From positions 3,647 to 67,646 of the forward strand of contig NZ_BAAAEP010000024.1 of NCBI RefSeq assembly GCF_039523075.1: a stretch of 64,000 nucleotides of DNA, read 5' to 3'. Below are positions 19,536-28,745 of the stretch, piece by piece (the stretch's first letter is position 1; every line of letters begins with the position of its first letter). The notes under the pieces were generated by a model that did not search any database, was not told the DNA's origin, and saw only the letters and a list, made by a program, of their open reading frames with translations. A program made the position numbers and the translations under genes. Origin of the DNA: Caenispirillum bisanense (GTDB taxonomy: Bacteria; Pseudomonadota; Alphaproteobacteria; Rhodospirillales; Rhodospirillaceae).

Positions 19536-20682
19536 GGGTCTTCTCTCCGCTCGGCTGGGGCTCGGGGGTGGGCAGCGTCGGGCGGCGCAGGCCCTTCAGC
19601 GTCGCCGCCAGCCCGACCAGGCCCTTGGGCAGGAACAGGGTGACGACGACGAACAGGGCGCCCAGGAAGAACAGCCACACCTCCGGCGCGACGCCGGTGA
19701 AGAAGGACTTGGCGCCGTTCACCGTCAGCGCGCCGAGGATGGGGCCGAACAGGGTGCCGCGGCCGCCGACGGCGGTCCAGATCGCCACCTCGATGGAGTT
19801 GGCGGGCGAGAACTCCGACGGGTTGATGATGCCCACCTGCGGCACATAGAGCGCGCCGGCGATGCCGGCGATCATGGCCGAGACGGTGAAGGCGAACAGC
19901 TTGGCGCCGGTCACCGAATGGCCGAGGAACCGCACCCGGCTCTCGGCATCGCGCAGGGCCAGCAGCACGCGGCCGAGGCGCGACGTCACGATGAAGCGGC
20001 ACACCAGGTAGGCGGCGGCCAGCATCAGCACGGTCGCCACGTAGAGCCCGACCTTGGTGGCGTCGCGGCTCATGTCGAAGCCGAGGATTTCCTTGAAGTC
20101 GGTCAGGCCGTTGTTGCCGCCGAAGCCCATCTCGTTGCGGAAGAAGGCGAGCATCAGGGCGTAGGTCATGGCCTGGGTGATGATCGACAGATAGACGCCG
20201 GTGATGCGCGAGCGGAAGGCCAGCCAGCCGAACACGAAGGCCAGCGCGCCCGGCACCAGCACCACCATGAGGGCGGCGAACCAGAACTGGTCGAAGCCCC
20301 ACCAGTACCACGGCAGGTCCTTCCAGTTCAGGAACACCATGAAGTCCGGCAGCTCGGCATTGCCATAGACGCCGCGGTCGCCGATCTGACGCATCAGGTA
20401 CATGCCCATGGCATAGCCGCCGAGCGCGAAGAAGGCGCCGTGGCCGAGGCTCAGCACCCCGGCGAAACCCCACACCAGATCCAGCGCCAGCGCCAGCAGG
20501 GCATAGCACAGGTACTTGCCCATCAGCTGCACCACCCAGGTGGGCACGTGCAGGGCGCTGCCCGGCGGGGCGTAGGCGTTGAGCAGCGGCACGCCGACCG
20601 CAAAGGCGGCGGTGAGGATCAGGAAGACGGTCCAGCCGCGCCCTTTCTCCAGGCTTGCGAGACGGCGGGTGATCGGTCCCAT
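19528..20682 (-). CDS. urtC: urea ABC transporter permease UrtC
   Basis: 384-residue LivM-type inner-membrane permease with about ten hydrophobic helices. Characteristic stretches are GKYLCYALLALALDLVWGFAGVLSLGHGAFFALGGYAMGMYLMR and GFGGNNGLTDFKEILGFD. The start ATG 20682 follows GGAAGGGAG. It pairs with UrtB to form the urea translocation path. Confidence 0.96.
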
Positions 20683-20709
20683 GGTCGATTGCTCCCTTCC
20701 TCTCGCGGA

Positions 20710-22356
20710 TCAGTTCTCGACGGCGCGGCCGCGCAGGGCGAACAGGCCGCGCGGGCGCTTCTGGATGAACAGGATGATGAACACCAGCACCAGGATCTTG
20801 CCGAGCATGGCGCCCGCCACCGGCTCCAGGAACTTGTTGACGATGCCGAGCGAGAAGGCCCCCGCCAGCGCGCCCCACAGGGAGCCGACGCCGCCGAACA
20901 CCACCACCATGAAGCTGTCGACGATGTAGCCCTGGCCGAGGTTGGGGCTGACGTTGGCGACCTGGCTGATGGCGACGCCCGCCACCCCGGCGATGCCGGA
21001 GCCGAGGCCGAAGGTCAGCGCATCCACCCGCCCGGTCGGGATGCCCATGGCCGAGGCCATGCGGCGGTTCTGGGTGACGGCGCGCATGTTCAGGCCCATG
21101 GACGACCACCGCAGGAAGGCGGCGAGCCCGGCCAGCACGGCGAAGGCGAACAGGATGATGACGATGCGGTTGGCGGTCAGCGACAGGCCTAGCAGCTCCA
21201 CCGAGCCCGACATCCAGGCCGGGTTCGCCACCTCGCGGTTGGTGGCGCCGAACAGGGATCGCACCGCCTGCTGCAGGATCAGGCTGATGCCCCAGGTGGC
21301 GAGCAGGGTTTCCAGCGGCCGGCCGTAGAGGAAGCGGATGATGCCGCGCTCCATGGCGACGCCGACCGCGCCGGCCACCACGAAGGCGGCGGGAATGGCG
21401 ACCACCAGATAGAGCCCGAAGACCGACGGCGGCAGGGTGGCGCGGAACACCTCCTGCACCACGAAGGTGGTGTAGGCGCCGAGCATGATCATCTCGCCGT
21501 GGGCCATGTTGATGACGCCCATGACGCCGAAGGTGATGGCAAGCCCGATGGCCGCCAGCAGCAGGATGGAGCCCGCCGACAGGCCGAAGATGAGGTTCTG
21601 GCCGACATCCAGCACCGCCAGCCGGCGGTCGATGGCGCGCACCGCGTCGGCGGCGGCCTCGCGCACGCTGGCTTCGGCATCGTTGGCGGCGGCGGCGGTC
21701 AGCAGCGCCTTGACGCTGGTGTCGCTGGTGGAGGCGAGCGTCTCCACCGCCGCCAGCCGCTCCGCCTCGTTGCCGCCGCCGGCCAGATGGGCGGCGGCCA
21801 GGGCACGGCCGAGGGCGGCGCGGGCGCCGGCGTGGGTTTCCTTCTCCAGCGCCTCGGCCAGCAGCGGCGCCGTCTCGGCGGCGGGGGTGGCGAGCGCCTG
21901 GTTGGCGGCGGCGATGCGGTCGGCCGGCTTGTCGCTGAACAGCAGGAAGGCGCCCAGCAGCGCCTCGATGCGGGTGCGGATCTGGTTGTTGGCGACGATC
22001 TTGGCCAGCGGCGCGCCATCGGCCCGGCCGGCGGCCTCGCCGGTGGCGGCGTCGGTGAGGGTGCCGCCGGCGGCGATGAGGATGGCGCCCGTCTCCTTGT
22101 GGCGCACCAGCTGCCCGGCCGACAGGGCGCGCAGCACTTCCGGCGTGCGCGGGTGGGCGAGCGCGGCCAGCGCCGTCACCGCCTCGGCCTTGTCGGCGAA
22201 GCTTTTCTGGTCAAGGGCGGCGACGGCAGCGGCGAAGGCCGCTTCATCTCCACCGGCGGCGCGCACCGGCAGGGCGGCCGACAGCATCAGGGCCAGCCCG
22301 ATCCCCACGGTCAGGACGAAGGCGAGCAGCAGCTTCATGGACGAACGGCTCGGCAC
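20710..22356 (-). CDS. urtB: urea ABC transporter permease UrtB
   Basis: 548 residues from GTG 22356, chosen because GGGAGG lies 7 nt upstream; an ATG six codons later has no such site. An N-terminal signal-like helix (KLLLAFVLTVGIGLALMLSAALPVRA) is followed by an Ala-rich helical extracytoplasmic region of about 220 residues. The LivH-type permease follows (GQNLIFGLSAGSILLLAAIGLAITFGVMGVINMAHGEMIMLGAYTTFVVQ, TWGISLILQQAVRSLFGATNREV). The long N-terminal extension is usual for proteobacterial UrtB; its role is unknown. Confidence 0.94.
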   Translation of the reverse strand: MPSRSSMKLLLAFVLTVGIGLALMLSAALPVRAAGGDEAAFAAAVAALDQKSFADKAEAVTALAALAHPRTPEVLRALSAGQLVRHKETGAILIAAGGTLTDAATGEAAGRADGAPLAKIVANNQIRTRIEALLGAFLLFSDKPADRIAAANQALATPAAETAPLLAEALEKETHAGARAALGRALAAAHLAGGGNEAERLAAVETLASTSDTSVKALLTAAAANDAEASVREAAADAVRAIDRRLAVLDVGQNLIFGLSAGSILLLAAIGLAITFGVMGVINMAHGEMIMLGAYTTFVVQEVFRATLPPSVFGLYLVVAIPAAFVVAGAVGVAMERGIIRFLYGRPLETLLATWGISLILQQAVRSLFGATNREVANPAWMSGSVELLGLSLTANRIVIILFAFAVLAGLAAFLRWSSMGLNMRAVTQNRRMASAMGIPTGRVDALTFGLGSGIAGVAGVAISQVANVSPNLGQGYIVDSFMVVVFGGVGSLWGALAGAFSLGIVNKFLEPVAGAMLGKILVLVFIILFIQKRPRGLFALRGRAVEN

Positions 22357-22415
22357 GGCGGAACCTCCCAGGCGGTCGGGACAGGCGGCGGCGGAAAGAC
22401 GGAGGGGACAGGCAG

Positions 22416-22451
22416 GCCCGGCGGCGGTGCGGAGGGACACCGCCGCCGGGC
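22416..22451 (-). terminator. attenuating hairpin between urtA and urtB
   Basis: A perfect 14-bp stem (GCCCGGCGGCGGTG / CACCGCCGCCGGGC) with an 8-nt loop lies 23 bp after the urtA stop, with no U-tract. Placed between a binding-protein gene and its permease genes, it could stabilise the urtA 3' end or reduce read-through, giving excess binding protein. Confidence 0.55.
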
Positions 22452-22474
22452 TGCCGGGGCCGGAGGTCAGGCGA

Positions 22475-23761
22475 TCACATGCCGGCCTGGCCGTAGGTCG
22501 GCTTCTCGCAGTTGCCGCACACCCACGGGTAGGTCCAGTCGGCGGTCAGCTTGGCGGATTCGGGGATGAAGTCGGACCACGCATCGCCGGCCACCAGGTC
22601 ATCGGTGCGCCACACGGTAGCGAACTGGCCGTCGGGCTGGATCTCGCCGATCAGCACCGGCTTGGTGATGTGGTGGTTCGGCAGCATTTCCGAGATCCCG
22701 CCGGTCAGGTTCGGCACCTTCTGGCCGTACATGGCCTGGCGCACGGCGTCGACGTCGGCGGTGCCGGCCTGCTTCACGGCCTGGACCCACATGTTGAAGC
22801 CGATGTAGTGGGCTTCCATCGGGTCGTTGGTGACGCGCTTCTGGTCCTTGATGAAGCCGTGCCAGGTCTTGATGAAGGCCGCGTTGACGGGCGCGTCCTC
22901 GCTCATGAAGTAGTTCCAGGCGGCCAGGTGGCCGACCAGCGGCTTGGTGTCGATGCCGGCCAGTTCTTCCTCGCCGACCGAGAAGGCGACGACCGGAATG
23001 TCCTGCGCCTTGATGCCCTGGTTGGCCAGTTCCTTGTAGAACGGCACGTTGGCATCGCCGTTGATGGTGGAGACCACGGCCGTCTTCTTGCCGGCGGAGC
23101 CGAACTTCTTGATGTCGGAGACGATGGTCTGCCAGTCGGAATGGCCGAACGGCGTGTAGTTGATCATGATGTCGTCGGCGGCCACGCCCTTGTCCTTGAG
23201 GAACTGCTCAAGGATCTTGTTGGTGGTGCGCGGATAGACGTAGTCGGTGCCGGCCAGGACGAAGCGCTCCACGCCCAGCTCGTTCATCAGGTATTCCACC
23301 GCCGGGATGGCCTGCTGGTTGGGGGCGGCGCCGGTGTAGAAGATGTTGCGGGAGCTTTCCTCGCCCTCGTACTGCACCGGGTAGAACAGCAGGCCGTTCA
23401 GTTCCTCCACCACCGGCAGCACCGACTTGCGCGACACCGAGGTCCAGCAGCCGAAGATGGCGGCGACCTTCTGCTTCTCCAGCAGTTCGCGGGTCTTTTC
23501 GGCGAACAGCGGCCAGTCGGAGGCCGGGTCGACCACCACCGGCTCCACCTTCTTGCCAAGCAGGCCGCCCTTGGCGTTGAGGTCGTCGATGAGCATCAGC
23601 ATGGCGTCCTTGAGCGTCGTCTCGGAGATCGCCATGGTGCCGGACAGCGAATGCAGGATGCCGACCTTGATGGTGTCGTCGGCGGCCACGGAAGGCATGG
23701 CGATACCGGCCACGCCCGTGACACACAGGGCTCCGGCAATCAGGGAACGGATACGCTTCAT
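22475..23761 (-). CDS. urtA: urea ABC transporter substrate-binding protein UrtA
   Basis: 428-residue periplasmic urea receptor with a signal peptide (MKRIRSLIAGALCVTGVAGIAMPSVAA, cut near residue 27). Highly characteristic UrtA sequence: IKVGILHSLSGTMAISETTLKDAMLMLIDDLNAKGGLLGKKVEPVVVDPASDWPLFAEKTRELLEKQKVAAIFGCWTSVSRKSVLPV, YPVQYEGEESSRNIFYTGAAPNQQAIPAV and the C-terminal Cys-x-x-Cys in WVCGNCEKPTYGQAGM. It is the first gene of the urt-ure unit, with a sigma-54-like promoter 42 bp upstream. Confidence 0.98.
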   Translation of the reverse strand: MKRIRSLIAGALCVTGVAGIAMPSVAADDTIKVGILHSLSGTMAISETTLKDAMLMLIDDLNAKGGLLGKKVEPVVVDPASDWPLFAEKTRELLEKQKVAAIFGCWTSVSRKSVLPVVEELNGLLFYPVQYEGEESSRNIFYTGAAPNQQAIPAVEYLMNELGVERFVLAGTDYVYPRTTNKILEQFLKDKGVAADDIMINYTPFGHSDWQTIVSDIKKFGSAGKKTAVVSTINGDANVPFYKELANQGIKAQDIPVVAFSVGEEELAGIDTKPLVGHLAAWNYFMSEDAPVNAAFIKTWHGFIKDQKRVTNDPMEAHYIGFNMWVQAVKQAGTADVDAVRQAMYGQKVPNLTGGISEMLPNHHITKPVLIGEIQPDGQFATVWRTDDLVAGDAWSDFIPESAKLTADWTYPWVCGNCEKPTYGQAGM

Positions 23762-23802
23762 CGCTTGCGTCCTCGCCAGGAAATGGATGACGCAGCCCCT
23801 TC

Positions 23803-23818
23803 AGCAGCATCCGTGCCA
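23803..23818 (-). promoter_or_regulatory. sigma-54 (RpoN) promoter for urtA
   Basis: On the minus strand the site reads TGGCACGGATGCTGCT. It has the -24 GG and -12 GC dinucleotides separated by exactly 10 bp and agrees with TGGCACG-N4-TTGCW except one T. Transcription would start near 23791, about 30 nt before the urtA ATG. RpoN/NtrC control under nitrogen limitation is known for urt genes in other bacteria. I did not find a convincing NtrC site upstream. Confidence 0.75.
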
Positions 23819-24216
23819 ACGCTGCCAAACCCTTGGAAACGTTCGATCTGGCGGTCGCAGGTGCCCGTGGCGGAGGCATCCCGGCATGCTGCACTGCCGA
23901 AACGGCGGGCGCTTCTGCGCAATAAATCGGCAAAACAGAAAGATGCCCACAGCGGAAGCAGAGCGGAAACAGAGTGCGCTGCCCCGGCGTTTGATGTATT
24001 TACGGCTGATCCGGTTAAGGGTATTCAGACCTTCATACACCATAACGCCCCATCTTTTCTGTCGCCACCGGCTTTTCCACAGGACGTTTCCGCTTCTTTT
24101 CTGTCAGAACCCGGTTTCCATGCTGCCGACTGCCTGTTCTCCCCTGTCCTTTTCCGCTCCGTTTCCCGCCCCGGCCGCCATCGCCGCCATTGGCGCCGCA
24201 GCGGGGGCGTGACACC
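23819..24216. other. intergenic region between divergent urtA and the response regulator
   Basis: No convincing gene in these 398 bp. The segment is locally AT-richer than its surroundings. It holds a possible plus-strand promoter, TTTACG (23999-24004) and TATTCA (24022-24027), 17 bp apart. It also holds an 11-bp direct repeat TCTTTTCTGTC at 24053-24063 and 24095-24105, with 42-bp centre-to-centre spacing (about four helical turns). Short open frames here have no ribosome site and poor codon use. Confidence 0.5.
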
Positions 24217-24957
24217 ATGGCGGCGGGGGAGTCGGAAGGGCCGGGCGAGATGATCGGGAAGAAGCGCGTTCTGGTTGTCGAGGACGAAGGGGCGGTGCGG
24301 GAGATGATTGCCGCATTCCTGAGCAACGCCGGCTATGCGGTCCGAACCGCCGCCGACGGCTTCGCCATGCAGTCCATCCTGGAGAGCGAGCCGGTGGACC
24401 TGCTGCTGCTCGACCTCAACCTGCCCGACTGCGACGGGCTGGAGGTGGCGCGGTCGCTGCGGGCGCGCTCGCGCCTCGGCATCATCATGGTCACCGCCCG
24501 CGACGAGCCGGAAGACCGCGCCCGCGGCCTGGAACTGGGCGCCGACGACTACATCACCAAGCCGTTCTTCCCGCGCGAGCTGCTGGCGCGGGTGCGCAAC
24601 GTGCTCGACCGCAGCGGCGGCAACCTGGACATGGTGGCGCCCGATGTCCTCTCCTTCGGCCGCTGGGTGATGGACCGCGCCAACCGCCGGCTGGTTTCCA
24701 CCGACGGCCGCGACCCGGCCCTGACGGCGGCCGAGTTCGACCTCTTGTGCGCCCTGATGGACCGCCCCGGCCAGCTGCTGTCGCGCGAGGCCCTGGCGGC
24801 GGCGGTGGACGACAAGAAGCCCGACGCCGGCGCCCGCTCCGTCGACATCCTGGTCAGCCGCCTGCGCAAGAAGCTGGGCGACGACGGCAGCCTGATCGAA
24901 ACCCTGCGCGGCCACGGCTACCGCTTCACCGCCCGGGTGGAGCGCGGCCTGCCCTGA
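24217..24957 (+). CDS. OmpR-family response regulator (orphan)
   Basis: 246 residues from ATG 24217 (alternative ATG 24250, MIGKKRVLVVEDE). The receiver domain (about 16-128) has acidic residues VVEDEG, the phospho-acceptor Asp66 in LLLLDLNLP, VTARDEPE, and the switch Lys in GADDYITKPFFPRELLARVRNVL. The C-terminal winged helix (about 150-243) reads LTAAEFDLLCALMDRPGQLLSREALAAAV...ARSVDILVSRLRKKLGDDGSLIETLRGHGYRF. It is a phosphorylation-controlled DNA-binding regulator. No histidine kinase gene is adjacent, so its partner is elsewhere. It diverges from urtA, but a link to urea is only positional. Confidence 0.9.
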   Translation: MAAGESEGPGEMIGKKRVLVVEDEGAVREMIAAFLSNAGYAVRTAADGFAMQSILESEPVDLLLLDLNLPDCDGLEVARSLRARSRLGIIMVTARDEPEDRARGLELGADDYITKPFFPRELLARVRNVLDRSGGNLDMVAPDVLSFGRWVMDRANRRLVSTDGRDPALTAAEFDLLCALMDRPGQLLSREALAAAVDDKKPDAGARSVDILVSRLRKKLGDDGSLIETLRGHGYRFTARVERGLP

Positions 24958-24975
24958 CAGGCGAGCCCCTGCCGC

Positions 24976-25758
24976 TCACACCCCCGGCCGGATGCCGCCG
25001 TCGACGTCGATGGTGGCGCCGTGGACGTAGGCGCCCTGGTCGGAACACAGGAACACCGCCATGGCGGCGATGTCGTCGGGGCTGCCGAAGCGGCTGACGC
25101 CCATGTCGCGGCGCATGGCCTCCTCCGCCGCTTCCAGGCTCAGGCCGTCGCGCGCCGCCAGGGTGGCGATGCGGCGGTGCAGGCGCTCGGTGGCGATGGC
25201 GCCGGGGCAGATGGTGTTGACGCGCACCCCCTCGGCCCGGCCACGGTCGGCCAATGCCTTCATGAAGGCGATGACGGCGGCGTTGACCGGGGCGCCGATG
25301 GTGAACTCGGCGGTCGGGGTATGGGCGCCGATGCCGGAAATGCCGACGATGCTGCCGCCGCTCGCCCGCAGGTGCGGCCAGGCGGCGCGGCACAGGCGCA
25401 CGGCGGCGTGGTACTTGAGCGCGAACCCGTCGAGCATGTCGTCGTCGGTCAGCGTCAGGAAGTCGCCGCGCTTGGTGGCGCCGGCGTTGCTGATGATGGC
25501 GTCGAGCCGCCCGAACCGGGCCACCGCCGCCTCCACCACCGCCGCCGGCCGGTCCGCCTCGCGCAGGTCGCCGGGCAGGCAGAGGGTGTCGGGGGCACCG
25601 GCGGCGCGGGCCTCGGCGGCGGCTTCCTCCAGCGCCGCAGCGTCGCGCGCCGCCAGCACCACGCGATAGCCGGCGGCGCCGAAGCCGCGCGCAATGCCGC
25701 GCCCGATGCCCCGGCTGGCGCCGGTGACCACCACGACCTTCGCATCCGATCCCGTCAT
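24976..25758 (-). CDS. short-chain dehydrogenase/reductase-like protein with an atypical active site
   Basis: 260 residues from ATG 25758, preceded by GAGGAGAGG. The Rossmann NAD(P)-binding motif TGASRGIGRGIA (about 12-23), the NAG motif (IISNAGATKRGD) and the C-terminal CSDQGAYVHGATIDVDGGIRPGV are all classical SDR. The catalytic YxxxK is absent: the segment aligned with YSASKAAV reads GAPVNAAV (about 155-162), leaving only a possible Ser141. The fold and cofactor site look intact, but standard dehydrogenase chemistry is doubtful. It lies 118 nt downstream of the SLC13 permease, in the same direction. Confidence 0.85.
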   Translation of the reverse strand: MTGSDAKVVVVTGASRGIGRGIARGFGAAGYRVVLAARDAAALEEAAAEARAAGAPDTLCLPGDLREADRPAAVVEAAVARFGRLDAIISNAGATKRGDFLTLTDDDMLDGFALKYHAAVRLCRAAWPHLRASGGSIVGISGIGAHTPTAEFTIGAPVNAAVIAFMKALADRGRAEGVRVNTICPGAIATERLHRRIATLAARDGLSLEAAEEAMRRDMGVSRFGSPDDIAAMAVFLCSDQGAYVHGATIDVDGGIRPGV

Positions 25759-25876
25759 GGACCTCTCCTCGCTGGCGGTTGTGCTCCTGCCCCGCATCCG
25801 CGACCAAAGGCGGAACCGGGGCCGTCGCCCTCATACCACGGCAGGAGGCGGGCTGAGAATGACTTGCATCATCCGC

Positions 25877-27598
25877 TCACGCCAGCACCAGCACCAGGAT
25901 CACCCCGGTCAGGATCACCAGCGGCAGGCCGGGGCGCCAGTAGTCGCCGAAGCGGTAGCCGCCGGGGCCCATGATGATGGTGTTGTTGTGGTGGCCGAAG
26001 GGGGTCAGGAAATCGGCGGAGGCGCCGACGGCGACGGCGATGAGGAAGGGGTCGGGCGACAGGCCCGCTTGGCTTGCTAGGCTGACCACGATGGGGGCGA
26101 CGACGACGATGGTGGCGACGTTGTTGAGCACCGGCGTCACCAGCACCGTGAACACGAAGGTCATGGCCAGCAGCGCCGCCGGCCCGGCATCCTGCGCCAG
26201 GTCGAGCGCCATGCGGGCGAGCGCGGCGGCGGCGCCGGTGTCGGCCAGGGCGGCGCCCAGCGGCACCAGGGCTGCCAGCAGCACGATCACCGACCAGTCG
26301 ATGCGGCGGTAGACGTCGCCCACCGGCAACATCCCGCCCAGCACCAGCGCCAGCACGGCGGCGGTGAAGGCGACCGGCGGCGACACCATCCCGCTCGCCG
26401 CCGCCGCCAGCCCGAGGGCGAAGACCGCCACCGCCAGCCGCGGCCGCCGCCGCGCCAGCGAGATCGGCCGCGCCTGCAGCGGCAGGCAGGCCATGTCGTC
26501 GATGGCCTGCCGCGCCTGCTCCGCCGGGCCATGCAGCAGCAGCACGTCGCCAACCGCCAGGGTGAGATCCTCCAGCCGCCCCTCGTAGCGCCGCCGGCTG
26601 CGGGCGACGGCGGCGACCGAGATGCCCCAGCGGTCGTCGGCATAAAGGGCGCCCAGCGCGCTGCCCAGCACCACCGACCCCGGCGTCACCACCGCCTCGA
26701 CGAACTCCGCCGGCGCGGCGACGGTGCCGAGGGTAACCGCGCCCTCCGCCACCAGCCGTTCCATGGTGGTAAGGTCGGCCTCCGCCAGCAGGATGTCGCC
26801 GGCCGCCAGCACGATGGCGCCGGGGCGGGCGAACAGGCGGGCGCCGTCGCGCAGCACGCCGTGGATGGCGAGGTCGTCCCCCACCTCCGGCAGGCTGCGG
26901 CCGATGAGCGGCGATCCCGGCGGCACCGCCAGTTCGGTCTGATAGTGGCCGACTTCGAAGGTGGGGCGGTGATCGGCGGCGGCAAAGGCGGTTTCCGGCA
27001 GCAGCCGCCAGCCGGCCAGCGCCAGCCACGCCACCCCGGCCACCGCCACCGGCAGGGCATAGGGGGTGAAGGCGAAGATGGCGAAGGGCTCGCCCATGGC
27101 CTGCTCGCGGAACTGGGAGATCAGCAGGTTGGGCGGCGTGCCGATGAGGGTGGTCATGCCGCCCAGCAGGGTGGCGAAGGACACCGGCATCAGCACCAGC
27201 CCCGGCGACAGCCCGCGCCGCGCCGCCACCGCCAGCGCCACCGGCATCATCAGCGCCAGGGCGCCGACGTTGTTCATGAAGGCGGAGAAGAAGGCGGCGG
27301 CGGCGCACAGCACCGCCATCAACCCGGTCTGCCCCACCGGCAGGGCGCCGATGCGGGCGGCGAAGGCATCCAGCGCCCCCATGCCCACCAGCGTCCGCCC
27401 CAGCACCAGGATAGCGGCCACCGTCACCACCGCCGGGTTGGCAAGGCCGGAGAAGGCCTCCGCCGCCGGCACCAGCCCGAGCCCGACCCCGGCCAACAGC
27501 GCCGCCACCGCCACCACGTCGTGACGCCAGCGGTGGGCGGCGAGCGCGACCAGGGTCGCCAGCAGCAGCGCGAGGATGAGGATCTGATCGGTGGTCAT
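25877..27598 (-). CDS. SLC13-family permease with two TrkA_C (RCK_C) domains
   Basis: 573 residues (start ATG 27598, MTTDQILIL). Two clusters of membrane helices flank a soluble insert. The first ends near LLGGMTTLIGTPPNLLIS, the SLC13/ArsB-like substrate loop. The insert (about 210-370) contains two RCK_C-type beta domains (GSPLIGRSLPEVGDDLAIHGVLRDG; GSVVLGSALGALYADDRWGISVAAVARS). The second cluster includes TPVLNNVATIVVVAPIVVSLA. Proteins of this build transport anions such as sulfate or dicarboxylates; sulfate SAC1/SLT-type transporters share it. It lies 69 nt downstream of cysA on the same strand, so a role in sulfate or another sulfur oxyanion is a reasonable inference. Citrate or succinate are alternatives. 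Confidence 0.85.
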   Translation of the reverse strand: MTTDQILILALLLATLVALAAHRWRHDVVAVAALLAGVGLGLVPAAEAFSGLANPAVVTVAAILVLGRTLVGMGALDAFAARIGALPVGQTGLMAVLCAAAAFFSAFMNNVGALALMMPVALAVAARRGLSPGLVLMPVSFATLLGGMTTLIGTPPNLLISQFREQAMGEPFAIFAFTPYALPVAVAGVAWLALAGWRLLPETAFAAADHRPTFEVGHYQTELAVPPGSPLIGRSLPEVGDDLAIHGVLRDGARLFARPGAIVLAAGDILLAEADLTTMERLVAEGAVTLGTVAAPAEFVEAVVTPGSVVLGSALGALYADDRWGISVAAVARSRRRYEGRLEDLTLAVGDVLLLHGPAEQARQAIDDMACLPLQARPISLARRRPRLAVAVFALGLAAAASGMVSPPVAFTAAVLALVLGGMLPVGDVYRRIDWSVIVLLAALVPLGAALADTGAAAALARMALDLAQDAGPAALLAMTFVFTVLVTPVLNNVATIVVVAPIVVSLASQAGLSPDPFLIAVAVGASADFLTPFGHHNNTIIMGPGGYRFGDYWRPGLPLVILTGVILVLVLA

Positions 27599-27667
27599 GG
27601 CCGGGTCCGGGCGGTGGGAGCCCAAGCCTCGCTCAACCGCCGGTCCGCCGCAAGCCGCCGCTCCGTC

Positions 27668-28732
27668 TCATGCCGCGAACAGGCGGTAGCGGTCGATGCG
27701 CACCCGCAGCGGCTGGCCCGGCCGCAAGTCCGACCACGTCTCCGCCTGCATGGGCAGTTCCAGCTCGATGGGGCGCGGCAGGCCGCCGACCTTCATGTCG
27801 ACACGCACGAGGCCCGGCGACACCCGCACCAGCTCCGTCACCCCCACCAGCCCGGCGGCCTGACGTTCCGCCGCCGGCACCAGGTCGTGCGGGCGGGCGT
27901 GCAGGGTGTAACGGCCGTCGCCCGCCGCCACCCCTTCGGCCACCGGCACCGGGCAGCCATCGACGAAGGCACGGCCGTCGCGCACCTCCACCGGCAGCAC
28001 GTTGGCGGCGCCCAGGAACTCGAACACGAAGGCGTTGGCGGGGTGCAGGTAGACCTCGCCCGGCGTGCCGATCTGCTCCAGCCGGCCCTGGTTGATGATG
28101 GCGATGCGGTCGGACAGCTCCAGCGCCTCTTCCTGGTCGTGGGTGACGAAGACGGTGGTGTGGCCGGTGCGGTCGTGCAGCTGCCGCAGCCACCGCCGCA
28201 GGTCCTTGCGCACCTTGGCATCCAGCGCCCCGAAGGGCTCGTCGAGCAGCAGCACCGTCGGCTCGATGGCAAGGGCGCGGGCCAGCGCCACCCGCTGCCG
28301 CTGACCACCCGACAGCTGCGCCGGATAGCGGTGCTCCAGCCCCTGCAACTGCACCAGGGCGAGCAGTTCCTCGGCCCGGCGGCGGATCTCGGCCTTGGGC
28401 GGCCGGGTGGCGCGCGGCCGCGCCGCCAGCCCGAAGCCGACGTTGTCGAGCACCGTCATGTGGCGGAACAGGGCGTAGTGCTGGAACACGAAGCCGACGT
28501 TGCGCTGCTGCACGGTGCGGCGGGAGGCATCGGCGCCGTCGAACAGGATTTCGCCGGCGTCGGGGAACTCCAGCCCGGCGATGACCCGCAGCAGCGTCGT
28601 CTTGCCCGAGCCCGACGGCCCGAGCAGCGCCAGCAGTTCCCCCGACCGCACGGTCAGGGCGATGTCGTCCAGGGCGGCGGCGGCGTTGGCGCCGGAGAAG
28701 GCCTTGCGGATGCCGCGAACCTCGATCTGCAT
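27668..28732 (-). CDS. cysA: sulfate/thiosulfate ABC transporter ATP-binding protein CysA
   Basis: 354 residues. Walker A is GPSGSGKTTLLRVIAGL, the signature QLSGGQRQRVALARAL, and Walker B VLLLDEPFGALDAKVRKDLRRWLRQLHDRTGHTTVFVTHDQEEALE. The C-terminal TOBE-like extension (about 240-350) is typical of CysA. VGFVFQHYALFRHMTVLDNVGFGLAARP is diagnostic of the sulfate importer branch. It energises uptake through CysTW; it starts 13 nt after cysW. Confidence 0.95.
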   Translation of the reverse strand: MQIEVRGIRKAFSGANAAAALDDIALTVRSGELLALLGPSGSGKTTLLRVIAGLEFPDAGEILFDGADASRRTVQQRNVGFVFQHYALFRHMTVLDNVGFGLAARPRATRPPKAEIRRRAEELLALVQLQGLEHRYPAQLSGGQRQRVALARALAIEPTVLLLDEPFGALDAKVRKDLRRWLRQLHDRTGHTTVFVTHDQEEALELSDRIAIINQGRLEQIGTPGEVYLHPANAFVFEFLGAANVLPVEVRDGRAFVDGCPVPVAEGVAAGDGRYTLHARPHDLVPAAERQAAGLVGVTELVRVSPGLVRVDMKVGGLPRPIELELPMQAETWSDLRPGQPLRVRIDRYRLFAA

Positions 28733-28745
28733 GGGACTGACTCCA

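Noticed and set aside
23819..24030. Search for an NtrC binding site (GCAC-N7-GTGC type) upstream of urtA
   Set aside because: Only poor half-sites were seen, so no feature is claimed although the sigma-54 promoter implies an activator.
21485..24253. Plus-strand frame of 922 residues opposite urtB and urtA
   Set aside because: Shadow of two well-supported urea transporter genes; no motifs.
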